Of a stretch of 64,000 nt of DNA, positions 16,714 to 24,859 are shown one piece after another; position 1 is the first letter of the stretch; every line of letters begins with the position of its first letter. The stretch covers positions 109,977-173,976 of the forward strand of contig NZ_NWSV01000011.1 in the NCBI RefSeq assembly GCF_002531935.1, in the 5' to 3' direction. Under the pieces are notes generated by a model that saw only the letters and a program-made list of their open reading frames with translations, was not told where the DNA came from and did not search any database. This stretch comes from Rhizobium chutanense. Its GTDB lineage: Bacteria > Pseudomonadota > Alphaproteobacteria > Rhizobiales > Rhizobiaceae. Position numbers and translations under genes: made by a program.

Positions 16714-17629
16714 AATGCACCCATTTGCGCTGCATGCGGAACTGCAGGATAGTGAGCGCCATGATCATGACGAACATCACCCAGGCGAGCGCCGAGGCAT
16801 AACCCATCTGAAAATTGGTGAAGCCCTTCTGATAGATGGCGAAGCCGAGGGTCGCCGTCGCCGAGCCGGGACCGCCGCGCGTCATCGCAAAGATCTCGTC
16901 GAAGACCTGCAGCGAGGTGATGGCCGTCATCACGGTGGCGAAGAAGACCGTCGGCGAAATCAGTGGCAGGCGGATGCGCCAGAAGCGCCGCCAGGGACCA
17001 GCGCCGTCGATCATCGCCGCTTCGAGATAATGCTTCGGCACCAGATCGAGCGCGGCGTTGAACATCACCACGTTGTAGCCGACATTGGCCCAGAGCGTGA
17101 CGATCACGACCGCCTGCATCGCCCAGCTCGAACTCAGCAAGAAATTCGGCAGGCCGAGGCCGAGCGAACGGATGACGCTGTCGGCGAGGCCGTCCGGCGT
17201 GAAGATCAGCAGCCATACCACGGAAGCCGCAATGGTCGGCGTGAAGGTCGGCAGGAAGAAGATCACCCTGAAGATCGCCTTGCCGTGCTTGAGGCTCGAT
17301 ATCCACACCGCGAGCGTCAGCGAGACGATGATGTTCACGGCCAGATATTCGACGGCGAAGAACAGCGTGTTTCCCAATATGGTGGAGAATGAGGGATCAA
17401 CGGTGAAGAGTTTGATATAATTCTGAAAACCGACGAAGGACGGCGTCGAGATCAGCTGCCAGTTGGTGAAGGAGAGCGCGAGCGACGCCACGATCGGCAG
17501 AGCCATGAAGATCATGAAGCCGAGGAAACTCGGCAGCAAGAACACCATCGCCGTCTGCGTCTCAGGCTTCAGGAAGCGCCGTCGCTGAACGGGCTGCAAG
17601 GAAAGTTCGGCGACGGCGCTTTCCGACAT
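16703..17629 (-). CDS. Carbohydrate ABC transporter permease, MalF type
   Basis: 308-aa permease with six hydrophobic segments and the EAA loop YLEAAMIDGAGPWRRFWRIRLP. The start at 17629 is preferred because GGAGGA precedes it by four bases; a longer frame to 17677 would run into the palindromic repeat. It lies downstream of the binding protein and overlaps the MalG partner, so all are one operon with the alpha-L-fucosidase. Confidence 0.92.
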   Translation of the reverse strand: MSESAVAELSLQPVQRRRFLKPETQTAMVFLLPSFLGFMIFMALPIVASLALSFTNWQLISTPSFVGFQNYIKLFTVDPSFSTILGNTLFFAVEYLAVNIIVSLTLAVWISSLKHGKAIFRVIFFLPTFTPTIAASVVWLLIFTPDGLADSVIRSLGLGLPNFLLSSSWAMQAVVIVTLWANVGYNVVMFNAALDLVPKHYLEAAMIDGAGPWRRFWRIRLPLISPTVFFATVMTAITSLQVFDEIFAMTRGGPGSATATLGFAIYQKGFTNFQMGYASALAWVMFVMIMALTILQFRMQRKWVHYDE

Positions 17630-17671
17630 GTCTTCCTCCATTCCCGGCAGGTTCCGCCGCGGCGAGAGCTG

Positions 17672-17718
17672 GCGCATGATCCCCGAAATCGCAGTGGATT
17701 TTCCGAGGGATCATGCGC
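17672..17718. repeat. REP-like intergenic palindrome inside the fucoside operon
   Basis: GCGCATGATCCC (17672-17683) is repeated inverted at 17707-17718, with AAATC/GATTT extending the stem. This GCGCATGATCC core resembles a dispersed rhizobial palindrome family. It sits in the binding-protein-to-permease gap, where REP elements in other bacteria stabilise the binding-protein mRNA. Confidence 0.6.
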
Positions 17719-17738
17719 AGATTCGAAGCGATGGCGCC

Positions 17739-18959
17739 CTATTGCTGCGCGAGGCTCTGGATGGCGTCCATCGTCTGCTTGGCGTCGGCGCTGCCGGCGA
17801 AGGCCGGCGGAAAATACTGGTTGAAGAGGTTTTCCACCGCCGCCCAGTTATTGGTGATCACGTAGGGCACCGAATGCGCCAGGGAATAGTCGATGGCCTC
17901 GCCGCCGTTGGTAATGTCCTTGGCCGCCACCTTGTACCAGGAGGATTGCGAGGCCGTGCGCGCCGGAAGCGCACGCCCCTGTTCGGCGAGATACTGCAAG
18001 GCCTCCGGGCTGGTCAGCACCTGGATCGCCTTCCAGGCCGCGTCCTTGTTCTTGCTCGTCGTGGCAATGCCGAAACCGGAGCCGGCCGTGACGGCCGTAA
18101 GCTCTCCTTCTCCGCGCGGCAGGGTGGTGGAACCGACCTTGAACTTGACCTTGTCCTTCATGCCGATGATCGACCATGGACCGTCGACATACATGGCGAC
18201 GTTGCCCGAGTAGAACCGGCCTTGGATGACCGTGCCGGCATCGGCACTCGACGGCACCAGCGGTGCGATCTTATCCTTGGCGGCAAAGCCGATCACCGTC
18301 TCGGCAGCGGCAATGGCGCCTGGATTGGTCAGGTCGAGTTCTCGTGCATCGTTGACATATTTATCGCCCCAGGCCGATGCCAGGACCGAATAGTTTTGCG
18401 GGGTGATGCCGAAGCCGTATTTGCCGTCCTTCGTCAGCTTCTTGGCGGCATCGGTGAACTCGGCCAGCGTCCAGCCCGGCTTCGGCAAGGCAATGCCGGC
18501 GGCTTCGAAGACATCCTGGTTATAATAGACGACCCACGGACCGACGTCATAGGGCAGGCCGTACAGTTGCTTGTCGATGGACATGCCGCCGATGATCGAG
18601 GGGGTGAAGGCGCCGACGTCGAATTTATCGGCCGCGATCCGATCATTCAGAGGCTCGAGCAGCGAATAGAAATTCGGCATGCGCAGCGACTGCATGGACA
18701 CGATGTCGGCGAGCTGTCCTGATGCCGCCAGCACCGGCAGCCGCGTCCAATAGTCCACCCAGCCGGTCGTCGTCAGCGTCACCTTGATATCGGGGTACTT
18801 GGCGGTCACCATGTCGGCCAGGTGTTGCCAGCCCTTGGTGTCGGCATCGGAACCGGTCCACATCTGCCAGGTCAGGTTGACCTGCTCGGCCGATGCGGCT
18901 GTGGCAAAGAGGCTGCCGCCGATCGCGGCGAGCAAAAGCGTTTTCTTCAGAACCTTCAT
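17739..18959 (-). CDS. Extracellular solute-binding protein, family 1 (fucoside importer)
   Basis: 406-aa periplasmic sugar-binding protein. The start at 18959 has GGAGGAG six bases upstream. Signal peptide MKVLKKTLLLAAIGGSLFATAASA, cleavage before EQVNL. Mature-protein signatures include KYPDIKVTLTTTGW, PYDVGPWVVYYNQDVFEAAGI and DGPWSIIGM. It lies between the alpha-L-fucosidase and its two permeases, so a fucosylated oligosaccharide is the likely cargo. Confidence 0.9.
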   Translation of the reverse strand: MKVLKKTLLLAAIGGSLFATAASAEQVNLTWQMWTGSDADTKGWQHLADMVTAKYPDIKVTLTTTGWVDYWTRLPVLAASGQLADIVSMQSLRMPNFYSLLEPLNDRIAADKFDVGAFTPSIIGGMSIDKQLYGLPYDVGPWVVYYNQDVFEAAGIALPKPGWTLAEFTDAAKKLTKDGKYGFGITPQNYSVLASAWGDKYVNDARELDLTNPGAIAAAETVIGFAAKDKIAPLVPSSADAGTVIQGRFYSGNVAMYVDGPWSIIGMKDKVKFKVGSTTLPRGEGELTAVTAGSGFGIATTSKNKDAAWKAIQVLTSPEALQYLAEQGRALPARTASQSSWYKVAAKDITNGGEAIDYSLAHSVPYVITNNWAAVENLFNQYFPPAFAGSADAKQTMDAIQSLAQQ

Positions 18960-19006
18960 GGGTTTCTCCTCCCTCCATGACGCAATGAACACGCGCGTGC
19001 GATCGA

Positions 19007-20326
19007 CTACGCCTTGAGGACGATCTCGATCACCGGGACGGTGACGTCAGGTCGCCGGACCGGCAGTTCGAGCGTGATCATGCCTTCCGGCACCATCACG
19101 CCGATATTGGAATCCACATCCCTCGTGTGGCTGAGCCAACGCACTTCGCTCGCGTCATGCAGGAACTGCGCATAGGCGATCCTGTCGGCGAGGCCCTCGA
19201 TATGGATGTGGCGGTAAGGCCAGTTATAGACATGCAGATAGAGGCGGTTGCCGCGCTGGGTGTAGCGGCAGCCGGCCGGCACCGGAAGCTCGGACGGGCC
19301 GGCGCCATAGATGGAGCGCCCGTTGACCTCAATCCATTTCTGATAGACCTCGAGCGCCTCGATGGCGCGGGCATCGAAGGTGCCGCGACCGGTCGGGCCG
19401 ACATTCATCAACAGATTGCCGCCGAGTGCGACGGAATCGATCAAGAGCTGGATGATCTGTTCCGGGCTCTTCCAGCTATCCTCGTCGCGGTGATAGCCCC
19501 AGGAGCCGCTGAAGGTGTGGCAGGCTTCCCAGAGCACCCCTTGGCTCGCAATCGCAGGCGCCACGCGCGGCGTATATTGCTCCGGCGTCGTTATGTCGGG
19601 CAGCTTGCCCGGCGGCAGATCAAGACGGTTGTTGACGATGATTTCGGGCTGCAGATCACGCACCAGCTCCAGCAGCTTCTCACTCTCCCAGTCGGCACGC
19701 CCCTTGCCGGGCAGACCGCGATATTCGCGGCCGGGATAGCTGAAATCGAACCAGATGATGTCGATGCGGCCGAAGCCGGTCAGGAGCTCACGCACCTGTT
19801 CGCGCATATAGGCGGCGTAATTGGCGACGTTGCGGCCGGCATTCAGCGCCTCGGCTTGCGGATGGTTGCGCAGCGGGTGATGGACGTCGATCGGAAAATC
19901 CGGGTGATGCCAGTCGAGCAGCGAATAGTAAAAGCCGACTTTCAGCCCTTCGGCGCGGAAGGCTTCGACGAACGGCGTCAGCAGATCCCTGCCGCAGGGC
20001 GTGTTCGGCGCCTTGTAGTCGGTCACCTTGCTGTCCCAGAGGCAGAAGCCCTCGTGATGCTTGGTCGTCACCACGACATATTTCATGCCGGCAAGACGTG
20101 CGCGGCGCGCCCATTCCCTGGGATCGTAGAGATCGGGATCGAAATTGTCGAAATAACGCTGATAGTGATCGTCGCCCAGCTCTTCGCGGTTCTTCAACCA
20201 CTCGTGCCGCGCTCCAAGCGCATAAAGGCCCCAGTGGATGAACATGCCGAGGCGATCATGGCTGAACCAGGCGTGCTTGCCCGCTCCCGATGCCGGATTT
20301 TCCAGCAGGCGTTCCGAACCCGTCAC
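19007..20326 (-). CDS. Alpha-L-fucosidase, glycoside hydrolase family 29
   Basis: 439-aa enzyme hydrolysing terminal alpha-L-fucose. The GTG at 20326 has GGAGGAG six bases before it and is preferred over the alternative GTG at 20356. GH29 features: GMFIHWGLYALGARHEW near the N-terminus, TTKHHEGFCLWDSK (about 87-100) and the nucleophile region IIWFDFSYPG (Asp194). There is no signal peptide, so it should act on imported fucosides, for example fragments of plant xyloglucan or arabinogalactan. It heads the ABC operon and is divergent from the LacI gene at 20534. Confidence 0.92.
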   Translation of the reverse strand: MTGSERLLENPASGAGKHAWFSHDRLGMFIHWGLYALGARHEWLKNREELGDDHYQRYFDNFDPDLYDPREWARRARLAGMKYVVVTTKHHEGFCLWDSKVTDYKAPNTPCGRDLLTPFVEAFRAEGLKVGFYYSLLDWHHPDFPIDVHHPLRNHPQAEALNAGRNVANYAAYMREQVRELLTGFGRIDIIWFDFSYPGREYRGLPGKGRADWESEKLLELVRDLQPEIIVNNRLDLPPGKLPDITTPEQYTPRVAPAIASQGVLWEACHTFSGSWGYHRDEDSWKSPEQIIQLLIDSVALGGNLLMNVGPTGRGTFDARAIEALEVYQKWIEVNGRSIYGAGPSELPVPAGCRYTQRGNRLYLHVYNWPYRHIHIEGLADRIAYAQFLHDASEVRWLSHTRDVDSNIGVMVPEGMITLELPVRRPDVTVPVIEIVLKA

Positions 20327-20364
20327 AGGTTTCTCCTCCCTGTTTTCCGGTTCCACATCATATC

Positions 20365-20374
20365 GAACCGGTTC
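20365..20374. promoter_or_regulatory. LacI-type operator, fucoside operon side
   Basis: GAACCGGTTC is a perfect 10-bp palindrome, extended by a C/G pair to 12 bp. It lies 39 bases upstream of the fucosidase start. An identical core recurs at 20517-20526. Confidence 0.6.
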
Positions 20375-20516
20375 GGTGACTGAACATCTTCTTTGATCCT
20401 GTATCTGTCAAGCCGAAATTCGCGAATGGCAGAACTGCGAGAGATATGCCAGACAACTGACCAATCAAGCAGGATATATTGCGCAGACGAATAAAATCTG
20501 ACAAAAGAAGGCTTTA

Positions 20517-20526
20517 GAACCGGTTC
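20517..20526. promoter_or_regulatory. LacI-type operator, regulator side
   Basis: A second GAACCGGTTC palindrome, 152 bp from the first and seven bases before the LacI start codon, where bound protein would block its own gene. It implies autoregulation. Confidence 0.6.
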
Positions 20527-20533
20527 GATAAAT

Positions 20534-21541
20534 ATGACGACCATACGCGACGTCGCGCGCCTGGCAGGGGTTTCGATCTCGACCGTCTCGCTCGCGCTCA
20601 ACAGCCCGAAGCGAGTCGGCGCCGAGACGCTCGACCGCATCCAGCAGGCGATACAATCGACCGGCTATCGTATCGATCCGGTGGCCCAGACGTTGGCGCG
20701 CGGTCGCAGTTCGCTGATCGGTTTCGTCTCGGCCAATCTCGGCAACATGTTCTTCGGCGACATCCGCCGCGAGATCGAGCATCAGGCACTCGACCACGGC
20801 TACTTCGTGCTGATCGCCGACTCCTCCGGCCGGGCCGATCTCGAGCGGGCGCTGCTGGAGCGGCTGCAGGCGCAGAAGATCGCAGGCATTGCGCTGGCGG
20901 CAAACGGGCGCGGCGAGGAATACGCAGCCTTCCTGCGCGAGTTCAAGACGCCGATCGTCATGTTCGACCAGAAGGTGGAGGGCGCCGAGCGCGATTTCGT
21001 CGGCTCCGACAATCCGCTGACGACGACCATCCTGACCGAGCACCTGCTGCAGCTCGGCCACCGGCGCATCGCCTTCATCTCCGGTCCAAGCGGCCTGCAC
21101 ACCGCCGACGAGCGCCTGAGAGGCTTCATGGACACGATGGCCGGCGCCGGCGTCGGCGTCGACCCCTCGCTGGTTGTCGAGGGCGGCTATACCAGGACCG
21201 GCGGCCATGCGCAGGCGATGCGCCTGCTCACCCGCCGCGACCGCCCGACCGCCATCATCGGCGCCAACAACATGACGGGGCTGGCAACCCTGCAGGTGAT
21301 GCAGGAAATGGGCTTCCGCTGTCCCGACGACGTGTCGCTGGCAATGGTCGACGACGTACCCTGGAGCAACGTCATCACGCCACGCATCACCATGGTCGTG
21401 CAGGATGCCCAGAAGCTCGGCGAACTGGCCGCACAGCGCCTGCTGGCAAGAATCGCAAACCCCGAGGTGGCCGCGGAGCCGCCGCAGGATTTCATCCTGA
21501 CGCCGAGATTCGTGCGCGGGGAGTCAACCAGGCGGCTGTGA
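20534..21541 (+). CDS. LacI-family regulator of the fucoside operon
   Basis: 335-aa repressor. The helix-turn-helix and hinge at residues 1-60 are canonical (TIRDVARLAGVSISTVSLALN, YRIDPVAQTLARGRS), followed by a periplasmic-binding-protein-like ligand domain (LGHRRIAFISGP, SLAMVDDVPW). It is divergent from the alpha-L-fucosidase operon with one operator copy near each start. The inducer is probably L-fucose or an imported fucoside; that is inference. Confidence 0.9.
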   Translation: MTTIRDVARLAGVSISTVSLALNSPKRVGAETLDRIQQAIQSTGYRIDPVAQTLARGRSSLIGFVSANLGNMFFGDIRREIEHQALDHGYFVLIADSSGRADLERALLERLQAQKIAGIALAANGRGEEYAAFLREFKTPIVMFDQKVEGAERDFVGSDNPLTTTILTEHLLQLGHRRIAFISGPSGLHTADERLRGFMDTMAGAGVGVDPSLVVEGGYTRTGGHAQAMRLLTRRDRPTAIIGANNMTGLATLQVMQEMGFRCPDDVSLAMVDDVPWSNVITPRITMVVQDAQKLGELAAQRLLARIANPEVAAEPPQDFILTPRFVRGESTRRL

Positions 21542-21549
21542 GGGCGTGC

Positions 21550-21735
21550 CTAAACTTCATCACTGGGCAGGAAATGAGGCGCATCGTCATCGAGGCTATC
21601 AGCCCAAGCTTAGATCAACCCATGATCGATAGTCTTGGCCTCATCCACGTCGGCCAGTGCTTCGAGAGTTAAAATCCGCTGCTTCTCCTGCGCAAGCAGC
21701 CGCGGAACATGGGCAGTCGGGATTCTGGTTTCCAT
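21550..21735 (-). pseudogene. Degenerate CopG/RHH-type antitoxin gene
   Basis: From the ATG at 21735 the frame reads METRIPTAHVP, then AQEKQRILTLEALADVDEAKTIDHGLI, a TAA at 21612-21610, and in the same frame AWADSLDDDAPHFLP to a TAG at 21550. These pieces match the start and end of the common rhizobial antitoxin whose tail normally reads LEALADVDAG-VIDH-VQAWADSL. A codon for Gln before AWADSL has become a stop, and the central part, about 40 residues carrying the ribbon-helix-helix, is missing. No toxin gene follows; the LacI gene end occupies its place. This is a remnant, from memory of the family. Confidence 0.55.
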
Positions 21736-21859
21736 CGAAGCTCTCTTATCGACCATCCCAATGATAGCGAATAACTCAGCTCCTATGCAACAACGCCGCC
21801 TTATCAGCAAAGCTGGCGAGCACCTGCAGCCGCTCATCCATTGAAAGGCTGCGAGATTT

Positions 21860-21873
21860 GTCATACATGTGTG
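21860..21873. promoter_or_regulatory. Candidate GntR operator
   Basis: TCATACATGTGTGA is a 14-bp near-palindrome (TCA-N-ACATGT-N-TGA) 78 bases upstream of the GntR start. GntR/FadR-type regulators often bind such short palindromes near their own gene. Weak evidence on its own. Confidence 0.35.
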
Positions 21874-21950
21874 ATGAGTCGTAAATTTCGGCACGCCGCA
21901 GAATCGAACGGCGTCCGGATCAAAGCCGATGCGGGGGTCGAGGCGTGGCT

Positions 21951-22679
21951 ATGCAAGGGAAGGATCGCAGCAGAGGTTCGGGGTCGCTGGTCTCACAGGT
22001 CGGCGAAAGCCTCCGGCAAGCGATCTTGAGCGGCCAGTATGCCGCCGGCGACAAGCTTCCGAGCGAGCATGAGCTGACCGAAACGCACAGCGTCAGCCGA
22101 ACCGTGGTGCGCGAAGCCGTGGCCGCGCTTCGTTCCGACGGGCTGGTCGAAGTGCGCCAGGGCGCGGGTATTTTCGTGATCAGCCCCGATCCGGCGCTGT
22201 CGGGCCGGAAAGTCGACAAGGCCCGCGTCGCTTCCGATCTGGAAGTGCTGGAAATCCGCACACCCGTCGAAATCGAGGCGGCGGGGCTCGCCGCGCTCCG
22301 CCGTTCGCCGGCGCAGGAGGAAGCGATTTTCGAATGCCACCGGAAAATCCTCCAGTGCATCGAAGCCGATCAATCCATCCGCGAAGCCGATCTCGATCTC
22401 CATGTCGCAATCGCCGAGGCGACGAACAATCCGCTGTTCAAGCACTTCCTGGAATCTCAAGGCTCGGCGATCATCCCGCAGTCGAGGGTCGTCCCGGAAA
22501 CGCGAACGGCCGAACAGACCGCCTATCGCAAGCTCATTCACCGGGAGCATGAAGCGATCATCGTCGCGATCTCCGACAGGGACGACCAGGCGGCCCGCAA
22601 CGCCATGCGCGAGCATCTGGTGGGCAGCCAGGCCCGGTATCGCAACCTCCTGAAGGATCTGCGAAGCTTTACAAGCTGA
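21951..22679 (+). CDS. GntR-family (FadR subfamily) transcriptional regulator
   Basis: 242-aa regulator: an N-terminal GntR winged helix (LRQAILSGQYAAGDKLPSEHELTETHSVSRTVVREAVAALRSDGLVEVRQGAG, given here as separate helices in residues 20-75) and an all-helical FCD ligand domain with metal-ligand-type histidines (DLDLHVAIAEATNNPLF, REHEAIIVAI). The ATG at 21951 is preferred to a GTG at 21945 because GAGG lies seven bases before it. It precedes the taurine/NMT1-type importer on the same strand and probably controls it; FCD regulators usually sense an organic acid. Confidence 0.88.
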   Translation: MQGKDRSRGSGSLVSQVGESLRQAILSGQYAAGDKLPSEHELTETHSVSRTVVREAVAALRSDGLVEVRQGAGIFVISPDPALSGRKVDKARVASDLEVLEIRTPVEIEAAGLAALRRSPAQEEAIFECHRKILQCIEADQSIREADLDLHVAIAEATNNPLFKHFLESQGSAIIPQSRVVPETRTAEQTAYRKLIHREHEAIIVAISDRDDQAARNAMREHLVGSQARYRNLLKDLRSFTS

Positions 22680-22921
22680 GGCCGACGCAAAGCGCTGCAG
22701 CTTCTCGGACATCACCGACCCCACCCCGATCCCGGCCGCTGCAGGCAAATCTGCTGGCCCATCGCGCAGCCGTGTTTATTGTAAGGGACCGGTGCGCAGC
22801 CCGTTTGCGGCTGAAAGCTAGTTGAAAGCTTCGGCGTCTTAGGAAAGGGCAGCATCGTGGAGGAGACACGGGTTGAGGTGACGAGACGACGATGCAGGCA
22901 AACCATCAGGAGGAGATATCA

Positions 22922-23935
22922 ATGCGTTCTTCACGCAGCCTTTTTCACACCGTCGCTTTTTCCGCGCTTCTCGCCGCAGCCACATTCACGTCAGGCGCCG
23001 CCCATGCGGCCGACAAGATCACCATCATGGTCGGCGGCTATGAGAAGCAGATTTATCTGCCCGCCAAGCTCGCCGAATCCCTCGGTTACTTCAAGGACGA
23101 GGGCCTCGATGTCGAACTCCTGAACGAAGCGGCCGGCGTCGATGCCGAAAACCAGCTTCTGGCAGGCGCCGTCCAGGGCGTCGTCGGCTTCTATGACCAC
23201 TGTGTGGACCTCCAGGCCAAGGGCAAGTTCGTCGAATCCGTCGTTCAGTTCAGCCAGGCGCCGGGCGAAGTCGAGATGGTCTCGAGCAAGCATCCCGAAA
23301 TCAAGTCGCCGGCCGACTTCAAGGGCAAGAACCTCGGCGTCACCGGCCTCGGCTCGTCCACAAACTTCCTGACGCTGTTCATGGCCTCGAAGGCCGGCCT
23401 GCAGCCGGGCGACGTCGTCACCATCCCGGTCGGCGCCGGTGGCACCTTCATCGCCGCCATGCAGCAGGATCAGATCCAGGCCGGCATGACGACGGAGCCG
23501 ACGATCTCGCGCCTGATCAAGACGGGCGAAGCCAGCGTTCTCGTCGACATGCGCACGGTCGATTCGACCCGCAAGGCGCTCGGCGGAACCTATCCCGCCG
23601 CCTCGCTCTACATGGAAACCTCCTGGGTCGACGCGCATAAGGAAGAGGCGCAGAAGCTTGCCAACGCCTTCGTCAAGACGCTGAAGTACATCAATACGCA
23701 TTCCGCCGCCGAGATCGCCGACAAGATGCCGAAGGACTTCTACGTCGGCGACAAGGACGGCTACATCAAGGCTCTCGATGAGGGCAAGGGCATGTTCACG
23801 CCCGACGGCGTGATGCCGGAAGATGGCCCGAAGACCGTGCTTGCCGTGCTCTCGGAGTTCTCCAAGAACGTCAAGGGCAAGCAGATCGACCTTTCCAAGA
23901 CTTACACGACTGAGTTCGTCAAGAACGTCAAGTAA
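22922..23935 (+). CDS. NMT1/TauA/SsuA-type ABC substrate-binding protein
   Basis: 337-aa periplasmic binding protein with a signal peptide of about 33 residues ending AAHAA. The start at 22922 has AGGAG upstream. Family signatures: GGYEKQIYLPAKLAESLGYFKDEGLDVELL, LVTG-like GVVGFYDHCVDLQAKGK and GKNLGVTGLGSSTNFLTLF. The family binds sulfonates, nitrate, aromatic acids or thiamine precursors; nothing in the neighbourhood (no monooxygenase or dehydrogenase) fixes the substrate. A stem-loop and then the ATPase and permease genes follow. Confidence 0.9.
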   Translation: MRSSRSLFHTVAFSALLAAATFTSGAAHAADKITIMVGGYEKQIYLPAKLAESLGYFKDEGLDVELLNEAAGVDAENQLLAGAVQGVVGFYDHCVDLQAKGKFVESVVQFSQAPGEVEMVSSKHPEIKSPADFKGKNLGVTGLGSSTNFLTLFMASKAGLQPGDVVTIPVGAGGTFIAAMQQDQIQAGMTTEPTISRLIKTGEASVLVDMRTVDSTRKALGGTYPAASLYMETSWVDAHKEEAQKLANAFVKTLKYINTHSAAEIADKMPKDFYVGDKDGYIKALDEGKGMFTPDGVMPEDGPKTVLAVLSEFSKNVKGKQIDLSKTYTTEFVKNVK

Positions 23936-23943
23936 ATCAGTCG

Positions 23944-23973
23944 CGCCGCTTCCTGCCTCAGCCGGGAGCGGCG
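23944..23973 (+). terminator. Intra-operon stem-loop after the binding-protein gene
   Basis: CGCCGCTTCC (23944-23953) pairs with GGGAGCGGCG (23964-23973), one wobble. No T-run follows. It probably protects the binding-protein mRNA or attenuates downstream expression. Confidence 0.5.
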
Positions 23974-24028
23974 TCCGTTCGATCATGGGCTTTGCGTGCG
24001 CGCCCTCAAGCACGCCTCGGGTATCACC

Positions 24029-24847
24029 ATGCAACAGGACAACAAACAGATCCCGGCGATCGAGCTGATCAATGTCAGCCGGCGCTTCGTCTCGCCGACC
24101 GGCAAGTCCCTGACGGCGCTGCGCGATTTCAACATGACGGTCGCCCGCGGCGAATTCGTCGCCGTCGTCGGCCCGACAGGGTGCGGCAAGTCGACGACGC
24201 TCAATCTCGTGACGGGCCTCGCACGTCCGAGCGCCGGCGAAGTCCGCCTGATGGGCGGGCAGATCACCGGCATCGACCCGCGTGTCGGCTTCGCCTTCCA
24301 GACCGATGCGCTCTTTCCCTGGAAGAACGTCATCGAAAACGTCATGGCCGGGCCGCTGTTCCGCGGCAAGTCGCGCACTGAAGCGGAAAAGAGCGCCCGC
24401 GACTGGCTGGCGCGCGTCGGCCTGTCGAAGTTTGTGCATCATTATCCCCATCAACTCTCCGGCGGCATGCGCAAGCGCGTCTCGCTGGCGCAGACCTTCA
24501 TCAACGAACCCGAAATCCTGCTGATGGACGAGCCCTTCTCGGCGCTCGACGTGCAGACCCGCACGGTCATGCACGAGGAGCTGCTGAAGCTCTGGGCCGA
24601 ACGCAAGGCCTCGGTGGTGTTCGTCACCCACGATCTCGAAGAGGCCGTGGCACTTGCCGACAAGGTCTATGTGCTCACTGCCGGCCCAGCCACGGTCAAG
24701 TCGGTCTACCCGATCGATCTTCCCCGTCCGCGCGTGGTGTCGGAGATCCGCTACGAGCAGAGCTTCATCGATTACTGCAAGACGATCTGGGAGGACCTGC
24801 GCGAAGAGGTCGAAACCAGCTACCGCCGCGCAAGCGAAGCGGCCTGA
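24029..24847 (+). CDS. TauB/SsuB-type ABC transporter ATP-binding protein
   Basis: 272-aa ATPase. Walker A GPTGCGKSTT near residue 50, signature LSGGMRKRVSLAQ, Walker B ILLMDEPFSALD and the switch His in VTHDLEEA. The ATG at 24029 is used; a GTG at 23996 would add 11 residues without a better ribosome-binding site. It is 12 bases before the permease gene and partners the binding protein at 22922-23935. Confidence 0.9.
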   Translation: MQQDNKQIPAIELINVSRRFVSPTGKSLTALRDFNMTVARGEFVAVVGPTGCGKSTTLNLVTGLARPSAGEVRLMGGQITGIDPRVGFAFQTDALFPWKNVIENVMAGPLFRGKSRTEAEKSARDWLARVGLSKFVHHYPHQLSGGMRKRVSLAQTFINEPEILLMDEPFSALDVQTRTVMHEELLKLWAERKASVVFVTHDLEEAVALADKVYVLTAGPATVKSVYPIDLPRPRVVSEIRYEQSFIDYCKTIWEDLREEVETSYRRASEAA

Positions 24848-24859
24848 CGGGAGGATATC

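Noticed and set aside
15829..20326. Frame disruption or missing gene in the fucoside operon
   Set aside because: All four genes are intact and tightly spaced; the absence of an ATPase looks like a real feature, not damage.
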